Positions 23,735 through 32,450 of a stretch of DNA of 64,000 nucleotides are shown piece by piece. The stretch is from contig CAZSZO010000023.1 of the NCBI GenBank assembly GCA_964611125.1, forward strand, positions 1-64,000. The letters run 5' to 3'. The notes under the pieces are model-generated. The model made no database searches. It saw nothing but the letters and a program-made list of their open reading frames with translations, and was not told the origin of the DNA. Position 1 is the stretch's first letter. Every line of letters begins with the position of its first letter. The DNA comes from JAEUIX01 sp964611125. Lineage in GTDB: Bacteria; Planctomycetota; Phycisphaerae; Phycisphaerales; UBA1924. The position numbers and the translations under genes are program-made.

Positions 23735-25128
23735 AGCATCGCCCCCGCGATGCTCGACACCATGGTGGTCCCTTGCTGGTCCATCGCCGCGGAGTAGTTC
23801 AGCAGCTTCACCTCGGTCGGCTCGGTCACCAGGAGGGCCGCGGTGATGTTCCCTGTCGAGCACCAGCGCGTCGGGTTGCCCTGCCAGGCCATCGAGGACA
23901 CCAGCTCCCACGGCTTGTTCTGGCCCACCAGCGAGAGCATCTCGCGGTCGTGGTTGAACACCTTGTTGCGGGCCTCTTCCGCGGCGGGGGCGGCGTCGCC
24001 CTCCCCGGCGAGGGGCTGCTCATCGCCAAAGGCCGGGCCGCAGTGCGAGAGATCCGCCGAGGCGACGATCAGCGTCCGCCCCGGAAGGGTCGCCACCACG
24101 GCCTTGAGCGCCTCGACGAAGGGCTGGAGGTCCACCCCCTGGCCGTCGTAGCTCTCGCCGTTCTTCACCGATGGGTCGTGCACCAGCAGGCCCAGCACGC
24201 GGGGATAGGCCCCCGAGGCGTCCTTGCCGAAGACGTGCTGAATCCACGGAATGTGCAGCTCAACCGAGTGCTCGCGCTCGTGGTCGTAGCGATGCTCGAA
24301 GAGCTTCTCACCCAGCCTGGCCCGCAGCTGCTCGGCCGCCTGCTGATCCAGCTCGCACGTGCCCAGACACGTCTGGTAACCCTTGTCGCAGCCGCAGACC
24401 CCGCTCGCCATCCCGAAGTGGTTGGTCCCCAGCACGATCACGCGATCGGGCCGATCGGCGACGCGCAGGCGGCCGTAGACCGACGCGTAGTTCACCCAGC
24501 CGCGCGGGTAGTCGAGATGCGGGGCGATGATCGCCTTGGGCAGGCTGGTCCACGCCGGGTCCTTGGCCTCTTTGAGGGCTTCGCTGATCCACGCGTCGAA
24601 GACCTGCTTCAGGCGGTCGCCCTGCTGGTCGAGGGTCAGCGGCTCTTCCTTGGCGTTGCCTTCGTCGTCGCGCTCCACCAGTTGCTCGGCGAACGCCGCG
24701 CTCGCCCCGGGGGGCAGCACCGGCGAAGCGTCGAAGTCCTTGTGCATCTTGGCCAGCATCGCGTCGAAGGCGGGTCCCTCGAGCAGGCCCGATTCATCGA
24801 GCTGGGCGACCAGCTGTTCGAGGAACGGTCGGGTCAGATTCCGCCCCACCTCGCTGATGACCGCGTCGAGGTCGCGGGTGCCGTCGAGCAGAGGCAGAAT
24901 GAACTGCGAGGCGGGGAGCGTCACCACCATACGGTCGCTGATCTGACGAGCGTCGGCCAGGCCGAGCATCATCACTGGCTTGCCGTCAGGCCCCTGACCC
25001 TGGGCCGGGAAGCCGCGGACAGGCCGCAGCCGCGGCCGCTGCAGGTGCGGCTTGGAGGGGTCAAACACCACGGGCTGGGGGTTGGACGGGTTGGGGGAAG
25101 AGGCTGAATTGGCAGGCTGGTCAGGCAT
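23731..25128 (-). CDS. amrB: AmmeMemoRadiSam system protein B (MEMO1 family) with N-terminal PqqD-like region
   Basis: Residues 190-465 are the MEMO domain: IIAPHLDYPRGWVNYASVY, VIVLGTNHFG, REHSVELHIPWIQHVFG, LIVASADLSHCGPAFGDE and a C-terminal TGNITAALLVTEP. The two His and the SADLSH segment match the metal/active-site positions of MEMO and extradiol dioxygenase relatives. Residues 55-120 (MVVTLPASQFILPLLDGTRD, then LDESGLLEG) resemble a PqqD-like peptide-binding fold. The usual partners (AMMECR1 domain, radical SAM AmrS) are not adjacent. It opens the leftward run of four genes. The function of the family in bacteria is not settled. Confidence 0.82.
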   Translation of the reverse strand: MPDQPANSASSPNPSNPQPVVFDPSKPHLQRPRLRPVRGFPAQGQGPDGKPVMMLGLADARQISDRMVVTLPASQFILPLLDGTRDLDAVISEVGRNLTRPFLEQLVAQLDESGLLEGPAFDAMLAKMHKDFDASPVLPPGASAAFAEQLVERDDEGNAKEEPLTLDQQGDRLKQVFDAWISEALKEAKDPAWTSLPKAIIAPHLDYPRGWVNYASVYGRLRVADRPDRVIVLGTNHFGMASGVCGCDKGYQTCLGTCELDQQAAEQLRARLGEKLFEHRYDHEREHSVELHIPWIQHVFGKDASGAYPRVLGLLVHDPSVKNGESYDGQGVDLQPFVEALKAVVATLPGRTLIVASADLSHCGPAFGDEQPLAGEGDAAPAAEEARNKVFNHDREMLSLVGQNKPWELVSSMAWQGNPTRWCSTGNITAALLVTEPTEVKLLNYSAAMDQQGTTMVSSIAGAML

Positions 25129-25349
25129 AAGGAGTGCAGGGTAGGCGTTGCGGGCCCTGTAACCCCTCTCGTACCCTGCTCGAACCCCCACTGGCACCCC
25201 CCGCGCTCTCCGATCCGCGCCTGCACAGGCGCCCGGCCGGGTCGCGGGCGGGCTTGCCGGCCGCCTCAAGCCGCCTCCAGTCGTTTGCCCCTTTCCCCGA
25301 TGCTCAGGCAGGTCTATAGTCAAGGCCCTTCTCCGCTCGAGGTTCCGCC

Positions 25350-25667
25350 ATGATTGAATCACTCAAAGCCGGCCAGTCCATCCGCTGCACCGTCGTCAAG
25401 AACCCGCGCAACGCGGGCAATCGCAAGACGCTCGAGCGGCTGATGCGCCTCCAGCCCCTCACCAAGCGCGGCCTGCGCACCGCCCACCACAAGCGCCAGC
25501 AGAACCTCGTCGTCTACAACCGCGGCAACCGCGATTGGACCAAGCGCGAGAGCTGCGGCAAGTTCGTCCTCCCCGTGAGCGGGCAGTCCTGGACCATGGT
25601 CTTCACCCAGTCGCTCGCGGCCGACCTCAAGTCCGTCGCCGCCTGCATCAAGGTCGAGAACGCCTGA
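25350..25667 (+). CDS. Small basic conserved protein of unknown function
   Basis: The 105-residue product is rich in Arg/Lys (KNPRNAGNRKTLERLMRLQP, then TKRGLRTAHHKRQQN) and ends in a hydrophobic-amphipathic part (SWTMVFTQSLAADLKSVAAC). The charge pattern suits an RNA- or DNA-binding role, but no family is recognised. It diverges from the MEMO-family gene; the 221-base gap must hold both promoters. A 38-base gap separates it from the CusF-like gene. Confidence 0.6.
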   Translation: MIESLKAGQSIRCTVVKNPRNAGNRKTLERLMRLQPLTKRGLRTAHHKRQQNLVVYNRGNRDWTKRESCGKFVLPVSGQSWTMVFTQSLAADLKSVAACIKVENA

Positions 25668-25705
25668 GCGGCCGCCGCCGCTTCCGGCCGGGCTACCTTC
25701 ATCGC

Positions 25706-26221
25706 ATGATCCACAGCAAAATGCAAGGGCATTTCGGCCCCTCGCGGGCCCGCGCCCTGGCGGTCCGCATCGCTCTCGTCGCGCCCATGCTCATCAGCCC
25801 GATTCTCGGCAGCCTTGGCGGCTGTGCTCGGGCGCCCGCGTCCGCCCCGGCCAAGCCCGATCAGGTCTACACCGTGCGCGCTCGCGTCGCCGAGATCCCC
25901 GTCCCCGGCAAGCCGCAGACTGAATTCAAGCTGCACCACGAAGCGATCGACGACTTCGTTGACGGCTCGGGCAAGACCGTGGGCATGAGCTCCATGGTCA
26001 TGTCCTTCACCTTTGACAAGGCCATCTCGCCCGAAGGTCTCGCGCCGGGCGACCTCGTTGAGGCGACGTTTGCCGTCTGGTGGAAGGGCGAGCCGCCGCT
26101 CCGGTATCCCGACTACAAGATCACCGCCATCAAGAAGCTCCCGGATGGCGCCAAGCTCGAGTTCCGCGAGGCTCGGCCCCCAGCAACCCCCGCACCCGCC
26201 GTACCCCCCGCCGGCGGCTGA
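25706..26221 (+). CDS. CusF-like copper-binding lipoprotein
   Basis: A signal/lipobox region ends at LGGC (Cys40). The mature part reads TVRARVAEIPVP, FKLHHEAIDDFVD, GMSSMVMSFTFD and LAPGDLVEATFAVWW, the strand order of the CusF/YdeI-type OB-fold that binds Cu(I) or Ag(I). The His in HHEAI and Met in MVMSF are the expected ligands. The protein is 171 residues. No copper ATPase or efflux genes are nearby, so the role is inferred from the fold alone. Confidence 0.7.
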   Translation: MIHSKMQGHFGPSRARALAVRIALVAPMLISPILGSLGGCARAPASAPAKPDQVYTVRARVAEIPVPGKPQTEFKLHHEAIDDFVDGSGKTVGMSSMVMSFTFDKAISPEGLAPGDLVEATFAVWWKGEPPLRYPDYKITAIKKLPDGAKLEFREARPPATPAPAVPPAGG

Positions 26222-26362
26222 GCGTTCTTGGTCACCCGCCGCCGCCCTTCCCGAATCCGAACGATCAGTCGTTCGTCCGCTGACCCCCGCATTTGACTGG
26301 CGGACCCGCCCGGGCGCTTGTATATGTTCCGTAAGGGATTTCGTTGGCTCAGACCGGCGGCA

Positions 26363-26443
26363 CCGGTGGGCCAAGGCCGGTTAGCCAAGGCCGGTTAGCC
26401 AAGGTGGTTAGCCAAGGTGGTTAGCCAAGAGTGGTGGGCCAAT
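26363..26443 (+). repeat. Tandem repeat of about 14 bp
   Basis: Five to six copies of a 13-14 bp unit, CCGGTTAGCCAAGG with variants (CCGGTGGGCCAAGG, TGGTTAGCCAAGG, TGGTTAGCCAAGAG), run head to tail. The array lies 54 bases before the ATG of the large secreted protein, inside its probable 5' leader. The bases 26222-26362 show no gene. Confidence 0.85.
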
Positions 26444-26496
26444 GGGCTGGTGGTGCAGACGCGCCATTTCACACCAATTCACACAAGGTGTCTCCA

Positions 26497-29382
26497 ATGA
26501 CGTTTTTTACGCGCGGTCGCGGCCGCATCAGTCACCTCCTCGCGGCTCTCGCCGCCAGTGTCGTCGCCAGCCCAGCCTTCGCCGGCGTCGGGTTCAACAC
26601 CCCAGAGGTCGAGGCCAACGAATCCAAGGCCGCCGCCACACTGGTCCAGAGCGCTGGCCAAGGGATGAACCCCGGCGACACCCTCAGCGGCCTCAGCTCA
26701 GGCTCGCTCACCGTCGCCGGCGACTTCTCGGTCGATTACTTCCGCGTCCGCACCGCCGCCGCCACCCCGGCCATCTACCGCTACCGCCTCTCGCTCACCA
26801 CCTCCGGCGCTGCCGGGCACACCGGCACGCTCCGCGGCCTCACGCAGACCAATGGCGTCGTCAACACCTCCTCCGACGTTCCGTTTCAGACGAGCTCCGC
26901 TGCGACCTCGCCGGCCCGCTTCAACCAGTGGTACGGCTTCGGCGCCCAGGAGGAGGTCTACTACCGCGTGTCGGGTACCGGATCGACCACCCAGCCCTAC
27001 ACGGCCACGCTGTCGCGCACCACGGTGACCCCGATCAACCTGACCACGCTCCTGCTGGCCGGGCCCATCACCATTGACAACGACCCTGTCAGCGGCAACA
27101 CCGCCGACACCGACCTCATCGTCTACGACGCCGCGTTTACGCCCGTCGCCGGGTTCTCGAACGACGGCCAGAACGCCCTGACCCGGACCTTCACCCCCGG
27201 CGTCTACTACCTCGCGGTGTCGAATTTCAACGTCGCCAACAACCAGCCCAGCCCTTCCGACGACGCCTTCCGGGCCGCCAATGTGCTCGACTTTCCCAAT
27301 GTGGTCGCCAATGGCAACGCTAGCGCCATCGCCAACATGAACATGCGGTTCACCGACTCCGGCGGCTCCGCCGTCGGCGTCGGGTCCAAGGCCGGAGCGT
27401 TCGATGTCGTCTGGTACCGCTTCACGGTCGTCGCGGGCGGCAACCCCACCGGCGCCGGCTTGGCCGCGCCCGCAAGCGTCGGCCAGGGCCGCACCACGCT
27501 GCTCACCGTCGCCGTGACGCCCGGCGCCGCGCCCCCCAGCACCGGCCTCGCCGTCACCGTGAGCGGCGCATCGATCGGCATCGCCGAACCCACCATCCTG
27601 TTCGACGACGGCTCCCATGGCGATCTCACCGCCGGCGACAACGTCTTCTCCAGCCTGCTCGCCATCCCCTTCGCGGCGCCGCTGGGAGCGTCTTCCCTTC
27701 CCTTCATCATCAGCGACGCCCAGTCCCGCTCGGGCTCGGGCGCCATCTCGATCAACATCGTGACCCCCCCGCCCCTCAATGACGAGTGCGGCGGCGCCAT
27801 CCCCATCCCCCTCGGCGATCCCGGCGTGGCCTTCACGCTCTCCGGCACAACCATCAACACCGTCCCGAGCTTCGACGGCACCGGCGCCTGCGGCACGGTC
27901 AGCGACAACCGCGACGTCTACTTTTCGCTCACCCCCTCCGCCCCCGGCATCTGGATCTTCGACACCTGCGCCACCCCCGGCGTCGACACCGTCGTCTCCG
28001 TCCACAGCGCCTGCCCGACGCCCTCGGGCGCCAACCTCGTCTCCAGCTCCACATGCCAGGACGGCGGCTGCGGCCAGGGCGCCACCGGCGCCCGCACCTT
28101 CGCCTCCCTCGCTGCGGGAACCTCGTACCTCGTCCGCGTCGCCACCAAGGACCAGGTCGTCGGCGACTTCACCCTGACGGCGACCTCGCCCCCTTCGCCG
28201 CCTGCCAACGATGAGTGCAGCGGCGCGATCTCCATCAGTAGTTTCGAGATCGCCTTTGACGCCTCGGGGGCGACCAACAACCCCGCCCTCCCCGCCAACC
28301 CCGGCTGCGCCGAGCCCGTGCAGGCGGACGTCTGGCACCTCTGGACCCCGCCTTCCGTCGTGGGAAATGGTCAGTGGTCCGTCTTCTCGCCTGCGAGCTC
28401 CGTACGGGTCGCCGTCTGGCCCGCCACCTGTCCGGTGGCCACAGGAACCCAGCTCGCCTGCACCGATGGCGGCGCGCCCGCGTTCTTCAGCGTTCAGCCT
28501 GACACCTCATACCTGATCCAGATCGGCGGCACGGCCGCGGCGCCCCTCGCCGGCGCCGGTTCAGTCGTCTTCTCCTTCATCGGCAACCAGGGCGTCTGCT
28601 GCACGTCGGGCAGCCTCTCGCTGCAGACGGAGGCCGATTGCCAATCCCTCCAGGGCGCGTACCTGGGCGACAACACCTCCCGCGGGGTGACCGGCCCGGG
28701 CGTCATCGCCAGTTCCCCCCGCACCAACCTCGCCATTCCGGACAACAACCTCAGCGGCCTCACTGACACGATCGTGCTCGAAGGCGACGGCCTGATCGAG
28801 AACCTGTTCGTCCGCCTCCGGATCGACCACGCCTTCGTCGGCGACCTCCGCTGCACGCTCGCCCGCTCCGACACCACCACGGTCACCCTCTTTGACCGCA
28901 TCGGCCGGTTCGACACGGGCAGCGGCAGCGCCTCGGCGCTCTCCTCGGATAACCAGTTGGTTTTCCTTGATCCCGTCCCGGGCGACATCTGGTTCGCCGC
29001 GTCCGCCGCCTCCACCATCGCCGCCGGCGACTACCGCCCCTCCGCCGCGGGCAATGCGCCAGCCCGCCTCAGCGACTTCGTCGGCCAGCCCATCGGCGGG
29101 GTCTACACGCTGAGGCTCGTGGATGCCGCCGCTGGCGATCAGGGCGTCCTGGTGAGCTGGTCGCTCGAGGTCAACCCTCCGACGCTCTGTCCGCCCCCTC
29201 CGCCCGTCTGCCCGACCGACTTCAACGGGGACGGCGTCTCCGACCCTGACGATCTCTCCGACTTCATCACCGGGTTCTTCACCGTTCCGCCCGACCCCCG
29301 CAACGACTTCAACAGCGATGGCGCCATCGATCCTGACGACCTCTCCGACTTCATCACCGGCTTCTTCCAGGGCTGCCCGTAA
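26497..29382 (+). CDS. Large secreted protein with P-domain-like module and C-terminal dockerin-like EF-hands
   Basis: The ATG at 26497 opens a signal peptide (LLAALAASVVASPAFA). The 961-residue mature protein is beta-rich. It has two related modules that begin NDECGGAIPI and NDECSGAISI (about 428-570 and 570-690) with paired cysteines, then a region with RIDHAFVGDLRCTLARSDTT and LVSWSLEVN (about 735-890) that resembles proprotein-convertase P-domains. The end holds two Ca-binding loops, DFNGDGVSDPDDLSDFITGF and DFNSDGAIDPDDLSDFITGF, then QGCP. Its C-terminal module is shared with the proteins at 12930 and 48143. Probably surface-attached; partner unknown. Confidence 0.8.
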   Translation: MTFFTRGRGRISHLLAALAASVVASPAFAGVGFNTPEVEANESKAAATLVQSAGQGMNPGDTLSGLSSGSLTVAGDFSVDYFRVRTAAATPAIYRYRLSLTTSGAAGHTGTLRGLTQTNGVVNTSSDVPFQTSSAATSPARFNQWYGFGAQEEVYYRVSGTGSTTQPYTATLSRTTVTPINLTTLLLAGPITIDNDPVSGNTADTDLIVYDAAFTPVAGFSNDGQNALTRTFTPGVYYLAVSNFNVANNQPSPSDDAFRAANVLDFPNVVANGNASAIANMNMRFTDSGGSAVGVGSKAGAFDVVWYRFTVVAGGNPTGAGLAAPASVGQGRTTLLTVAVTPGAAPPSTGLAVTVSGASIGIAEPTILFDDGSHGDLTAGDNVFSSLLAIPFAAPLGASSLPFIISDAQSRSGSGAISINIVTPPPLNDECGGAIPIPLGDPGVAFTLSGTTINTVPSFDGTGACGTVSDNRDVYFSLTPSAPGIWIFDTCATPGVDTVVSVHSACPTPSGANLVSSSTCQDGGCGQGATGARTFASLAAGTSYLVRVATKDQVVGDFTLTATSPPSPPANDECSGAISISSFEIAFDASGATNNPALPANPGCAEPVQADVWHLWTPPSVVGNGQWSVFSPASSVRVAVWPATCPVATGTQLACTDGGAPAFFSVQPDTSYLIQIGGTAAAPLAGAGSVVFSFIGNQGVCCTSGSLSLQTEADCQSLQGAYLGDNTSRGVTGPGVIASSPRTNLAIPDNNLSGLTDTIVLEGDGLIENLFVRLRIDHAFVGDLRCTLARSDTTTVTLFDRIGRFDTGSGSASALSSDNQLVFLDPVPGDIWFAASAASTIAAGDYRPSAAGNAPARLSDFVGQPIGGVYTLRLVDAAAGDQGVLVSWSLEVNPPTLCPPPPPVCPTDFNGDGVSDPDDLSDFITGFFTVPPDPRNDFNSDGAIDPDDLSDFITGFFQGCP

Positions 29383-29454
29383 GCGCCCGCCCCCGCCGGC
29401 TTCACCTGCATCGGCCCTCCACTCACCCCGCGGCTGCTGAGCTACGCTCCGACT

Positions 29455-30528
29455 ATGCGCCTTCCCGCTGAACTCGTCGCGTCGCTTCGCCCCGCCTTCG
29501 AGGGGCGGTCGGTGTGCGTGACCGGCGGAGCGGGTTTCATCGGCGGCCACCTCGTCGACGCCCTGCTGTCGCTGGGCGCGACCATCAGCGTCATCGACGA
29601 CCTCTCCAACTCCGCCCTCGATCACATCACCGAGCTCGTCGAGCTTGACCCGCAGCGAGTCCGCTTCGTGCATGGCTCGATCCTCGATGAGCGTTCCCTC
29701 GCCGACGCCGCCAGGGGCTGCGCCACCGTCTTTCACCTCGCCGCGATCGGCTCGGTCCCGCGCTCCATCGCCGAGCCCAAGCGGGCCTTCTCGGTCAACG
29801 CCTCCGGCGCCGTGGCAGTGCTCGAAGCCGCCCGGGCCGCAGGCGCCCGCCGGTTCGTCTTCGCCTCGTCGTCCTCCGTCTACGGCGGCGGCGAGATGGC
29901 TGACGGTGGGCACGGGCTGAATGGCGCCGGCCTGCTGTCAACTGGCGACCACCGCCCGATCCAGCCCCGCGTCGAGACCATGCCCTGCTCCCCGCTCTCG
30001 CCCTACGCCGCGAGCAAGCTCGCCGGCGAAGCCGCGGTGCGGGCGTGGGCCTCGAGCTACGGCCTCAAGGCGGTCAGCCTGCGGTTCTTCAACGTCTTCG
30101 GGCCGCGCCAGTCGCCCGACTCCGCCTACGCGGCGGCCATCCCGGCCTTCGCCAAGCGGCTGCTGGCCGGTCAGGCCCCGCTGATCCACGGCGACGGGCT
30201 TCAATCCCGCGACTTCACGTATGTCGCCAACGTCGTCGCCGCGCTGTTGCTGGGCGCCAGCAGCGATGTTCCGCTCGCCGGCCAGGCGATCAACATCGGC
30301 GCCGGGCGGGCGACCAACCTCCTCGAACTCGCCAGCCTCCTCGGCGCCCGCTGCGGCGTCCCGCACCTGGCCCCCGACTTCGCCCCCGCCCGCCCGGGTG
30401 AGGTCCGCCACTCGCTGGCCGACATCGGCCTGGCCCGCCGCACACTGGGCTACCAGCCCTTCGCGACCCTCGAAGCAGGCCTCGACGAAACCATCGCCTG
30501 GTTCAGGCGGGCCTATACCCCGGCGTGA
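29455..30528 (+). CDS. NAD-dependent nucleotide-sugar epimerase/dehydratase
   Basis: An extended SDR enzyme of 357 residues. The NAD-binding GxxGxxG is in CVTGGAGFIGGHLVDALLS, the Asp of strand 2 in VIDDLSN, and the catalytic Tyr184-xxx-Lys188 in SPYAASKLAGEAA, with LRFFNVFGPRQSPDSAYAA downstream as in GalE/WbpP-type epimerases. It probably interconverts UDP-hexoses for surface glycans. The gene follows the dockerin-like protein by 72 bases on the same strand. The exact sugar is not predictable. Confidence 0.85.
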   Translation: MRLPAELVASLRPAFEGRSVCVTGGAGFIGGHLVDALLSLGATISVIDDLSNSALDHITELVELDPQRVRFVHGSILDERSLADAARGCATVFHLAAIGSVPRSIAEPKRAFSVNASGAVAVLEAARAAGARRFVFASSSSVYGGGEMADGGHGLNGAGLLSTGDHRPIQPRVETMPCSPLSPYAASKLAGEAAVRAWASSYGLKAVSLRFFNVFGPRQSPDSAYAAAIPAFAKRLLAGQAPLIHGDGLQSRDFTYVANVVAALLLGASSDVPLAGQAINIGAGRATNLLELASLLGARCGVPHLAPDFAPARPGEVRHSLADIGLARRTLGYQPFATLEAGLDETIAWFRRAYTPA

Positions 30529-30621
30529 CCGCGCCCCGCCGAACCGCCAGGCAGCCAGCCCCCCCGCCCCCGGAGTCTGGGGCCCCGCGTCGGGCCATCA
30601 CCGTTCAGCTACCCTCCACCC

Positions 30622-30822
30622 ATGTTCTGGTTCCTCGACACCCTCGGCGGTTTGTACGAGCTCGCCCGTCTCGCGGTCATCAGCCGCTTCCGATTCTCCG
30701 GGCCCTACTGGCAGTGGCGCCTTCACACCGCCTTCGGCAAGGAGCACCCCCCCCGGGGCGAGATGGTCCGCTCCGTGCTCGACTATGGCCGCTGGGTCTA
30801 TCGCACCCGGCGCGGCCGCTAG
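30622..30822 (+). CDS. Small conserved protein, 66 residues
   Basis: The product, FWFLDTLGGLYELARLAVIS followed by FRFSGPYWQWRLHTAFG, is aromatic- and Arg-rich with a short amphipathic N-terminal helix. It looks like a conserved planctomycete mini-protein, but I can name no function. The codon bias and Trp-rich pattern support a real gene. Confidence 0.55.
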   Translation: MFWFLDTLGGLYELARLAVISRFRFSGPYWQWRLHTAFGKEHPPRGEMVRSVLDYGRWVYRTRRGR

Positions 30823-30926
30823 TCCCGGACCTGCGCGTATAATCAGGACGTCGACCGCGCCGTCGAACACCTTCCCCATGAGCGGCCGAGCGGCCGCTCG
30901 AATGTTCCATCGTCCCGAGGTGATCC

Positions 30927-31265
30927 ATGGCCGCAGCGACTGCCCCCACCCCCCAAGCCCTCCCCCAACCCAAGATCGGTTCGTCATTCCCGATTTTCGC
31001 CGTCGGCCTGGTGGTTGGCCTCGTTGTGGGCCTGTTCCTCGGGGTGGTGGTCGTGCCCAACGCCGAGCACCTGATGCAGACGGTCTCTCCCACGCCATCG
31101 CCCAAGGCCCGCCAGCAAGTTGGCCCTGCGCCCAAGCGCGAGGACGCCCCGGTGATGACCCCCCCGGCCGATGAGCCCCCCGCGGAGCTCCCGGCCAACC
31201 CCGAGCGCAAGCCTGGCGACCCCGCCCCGCCCGCTCAACCCGCCGACACCAAGCCCAACGGCTGA
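30927..31265 (+). CDS. Single-pass membrane protein with Pro-rich tail
   Basis: GAGGTGATCC precedes the ATG, a good ribosome site. The 112-residue protein has a short N-terminal cytoplasmic part, one helix (FAVGLVVGLVVGLFLGVVVV) and a Pro/Ala/Lys tail of about 60 residues. No domain is present. It lies 27 bases before the uracil-DNA glycosylase gene and may share its transcript. Confidence 0.6.
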   Translation: MAAATAPTPQALPQPKIGSSFPIFAVGLVVGLVVGLFLGVVVVPNAEHLMQTVSPTPSPKARQQVGPAPKREDAPVMTPPADEPPAELPANPERKPGDPAPPAQPADTKPNG

Positions 31266-31292
31266 TCGCGGAGCCGCCTCGAGAGGGTTGCC

Positions 31293-32108
31293 ATGCGTCC
31301 GGACTCCGACCTGCGCGTCATCGTCCGCCAGCACGCCCGCACCGCGCAGCTCATGGGCGTCGACTTTGTCCCTGCCTTCCGCCTGAGTGGTTCTCTGTCT
31401 GGCTCGCCGCCAGTCGAAGCCGCCTCTCGGGCCGATTCCAGCGCGGGTTCAAACGCCCCGGCAACCACCCCGGCGCCTCCGGGTGGGGCCGGGCAGCGCG
31501 ACCCTGCCGAAGCGCAGGCCCAACTTGACGCCATCCGGGCCCGTTACGAGGCCGACGCCCCGCATGCCCGGTTCATCACCTCGTTCAACAAGATCGTTTT
31601 CGGCGAAGGGGACCCCTGCGCCCGCCTCATGTTCATCGGCGAGGCCCCAGGGGCCGACGAGGACCGCACGGGTCGGCCGTTCGTCGGCCGGGCCGGCCAG
31701 TTGCTCGACAAGATGATCGTCGCCATGGGCCTGCAGCGGTCCCAGGTGTACATCGCCAACGTCCTCAAGACCCGCCCCCCCGACAACGCGACCCCCACCA
31801 CCGAGGAAGCCGAGGCCTGTGCCCCGTACCTCTACGACCAGATTGACGCCATCCGGCCGGAGGCGATCGTGACCCTCGGTCTGCCGGCCTCGCGCACGAT
31901 CCTGAAGAGCGCCGAGTCGATGGGCCGCCTGCGCGGGCACTGGGCGAGTTTCACGCACCCTCGAACGGGGTTCGCCGTGCCCATCATGCCCACCTTTCAC
32001 CCTGCGTTTCTGCTCCGGCAATACACCGATGAGAACCGGGCCAAGGTGTGGTCGGACCTGCAGCAGGTGATGGTGAAGCTGGGCCTGAAAGCCGCCGCGG
32101 GGCGGTGA
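31293..32108 (+). CDS. Uracil-DNA glycosylase, family 4/5-like, without cluster cysteines
   Basis: It removes uracil from DNA to start base-excision repair. Motif A GEAPGADEDRTGRPFVGRAG (116-135) and the C-terminal MPTFHPAFLLR catalytic-loop block are clear, within a 271-residue protein whose first 80 residues are a variable linker. Family 4 enzymes carry a [4Fe-4S] cluster on four Cys. Here the N-terminal CxxC is absent, the third (normally NVVKC) is Thr160 in NVLKTRPP, and only Cys176 remains, with a lone Cys109. The cluster is therefore probably lost. A preceding GAGAGG serves as ribosome site. Confidence 0.85.
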   Translation: MRPDSDLRVIVRQHARTAQLMGVDFVPAFRLSGSLSGSPPVEAASRADSSAGSNAPATTPAPPGGAGQRDPAEAQAQLDAIRARYEADAPHARFITSFNKIVFGEGDPCARLMFIGEAPGADEDRTGRPFVGRAGQLLDKMIVAMGLQRSQVYIANVLKTRPPDNATPTTEEAEACAPYLYDQIDAIRPEAIVTLGLPASRTILKSAESMGRLRGHWASFTHPRTGFAVPIMPTFHPAFLLRQYTDENRAKVWSDLQQVMVKLGLKAAAGR

Positions 32109-32450
32109 CGGTCGGTGGTCGCCCGGCCTTTCGGGCAGCGCTTTGTACGGGTGTCACCCAAGTCCGTGGCAAGTGGATGTCGGCCCGGGAGTGAGCCCGA
32201 CCGGACGGCGCGAAGTTTTTTTCGCCTCACGCAACCGCCTGGGGCCCGCGGCTCGTACCTTCATGCGGCGCCGGCCAGTGACCCGGTCGGCAGCCCGTGC
32301 CTCGGTGTTCCCTCTTCCTTCAGGACCCCCACGAGACCCGGTGCCCGGCATTTCGCTGGGCGCTGGGTTTTTTACTGCGCGCACTGGGGATGGGGATGGG
32401 GGATAGGAGTGGGGGGGTTGGGATGGGGGGGTGTGTGGCCCGCCTACCGC
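32109..32450. other. Convergent intergenic region without a gene
   Basis: These 342 bases lie between the stops of two converging genes. There is a T7 run (32216-32222) flanked by a GGCG/CGCC imperfect stem, possibly a terminator. A G-rich tract at 32390-32437 (several runs of 4-7 G) could form G-quadruplex structure. No coding bias is seen. Confidence 0.4.

Noticed and set aside
32390..32440. G-rich stretch as a regulatory G-quadruplex
   Set aside because: It is in a convergent intergenic region beyond both stops, so a role is speculative. It is mentioned only as composition.
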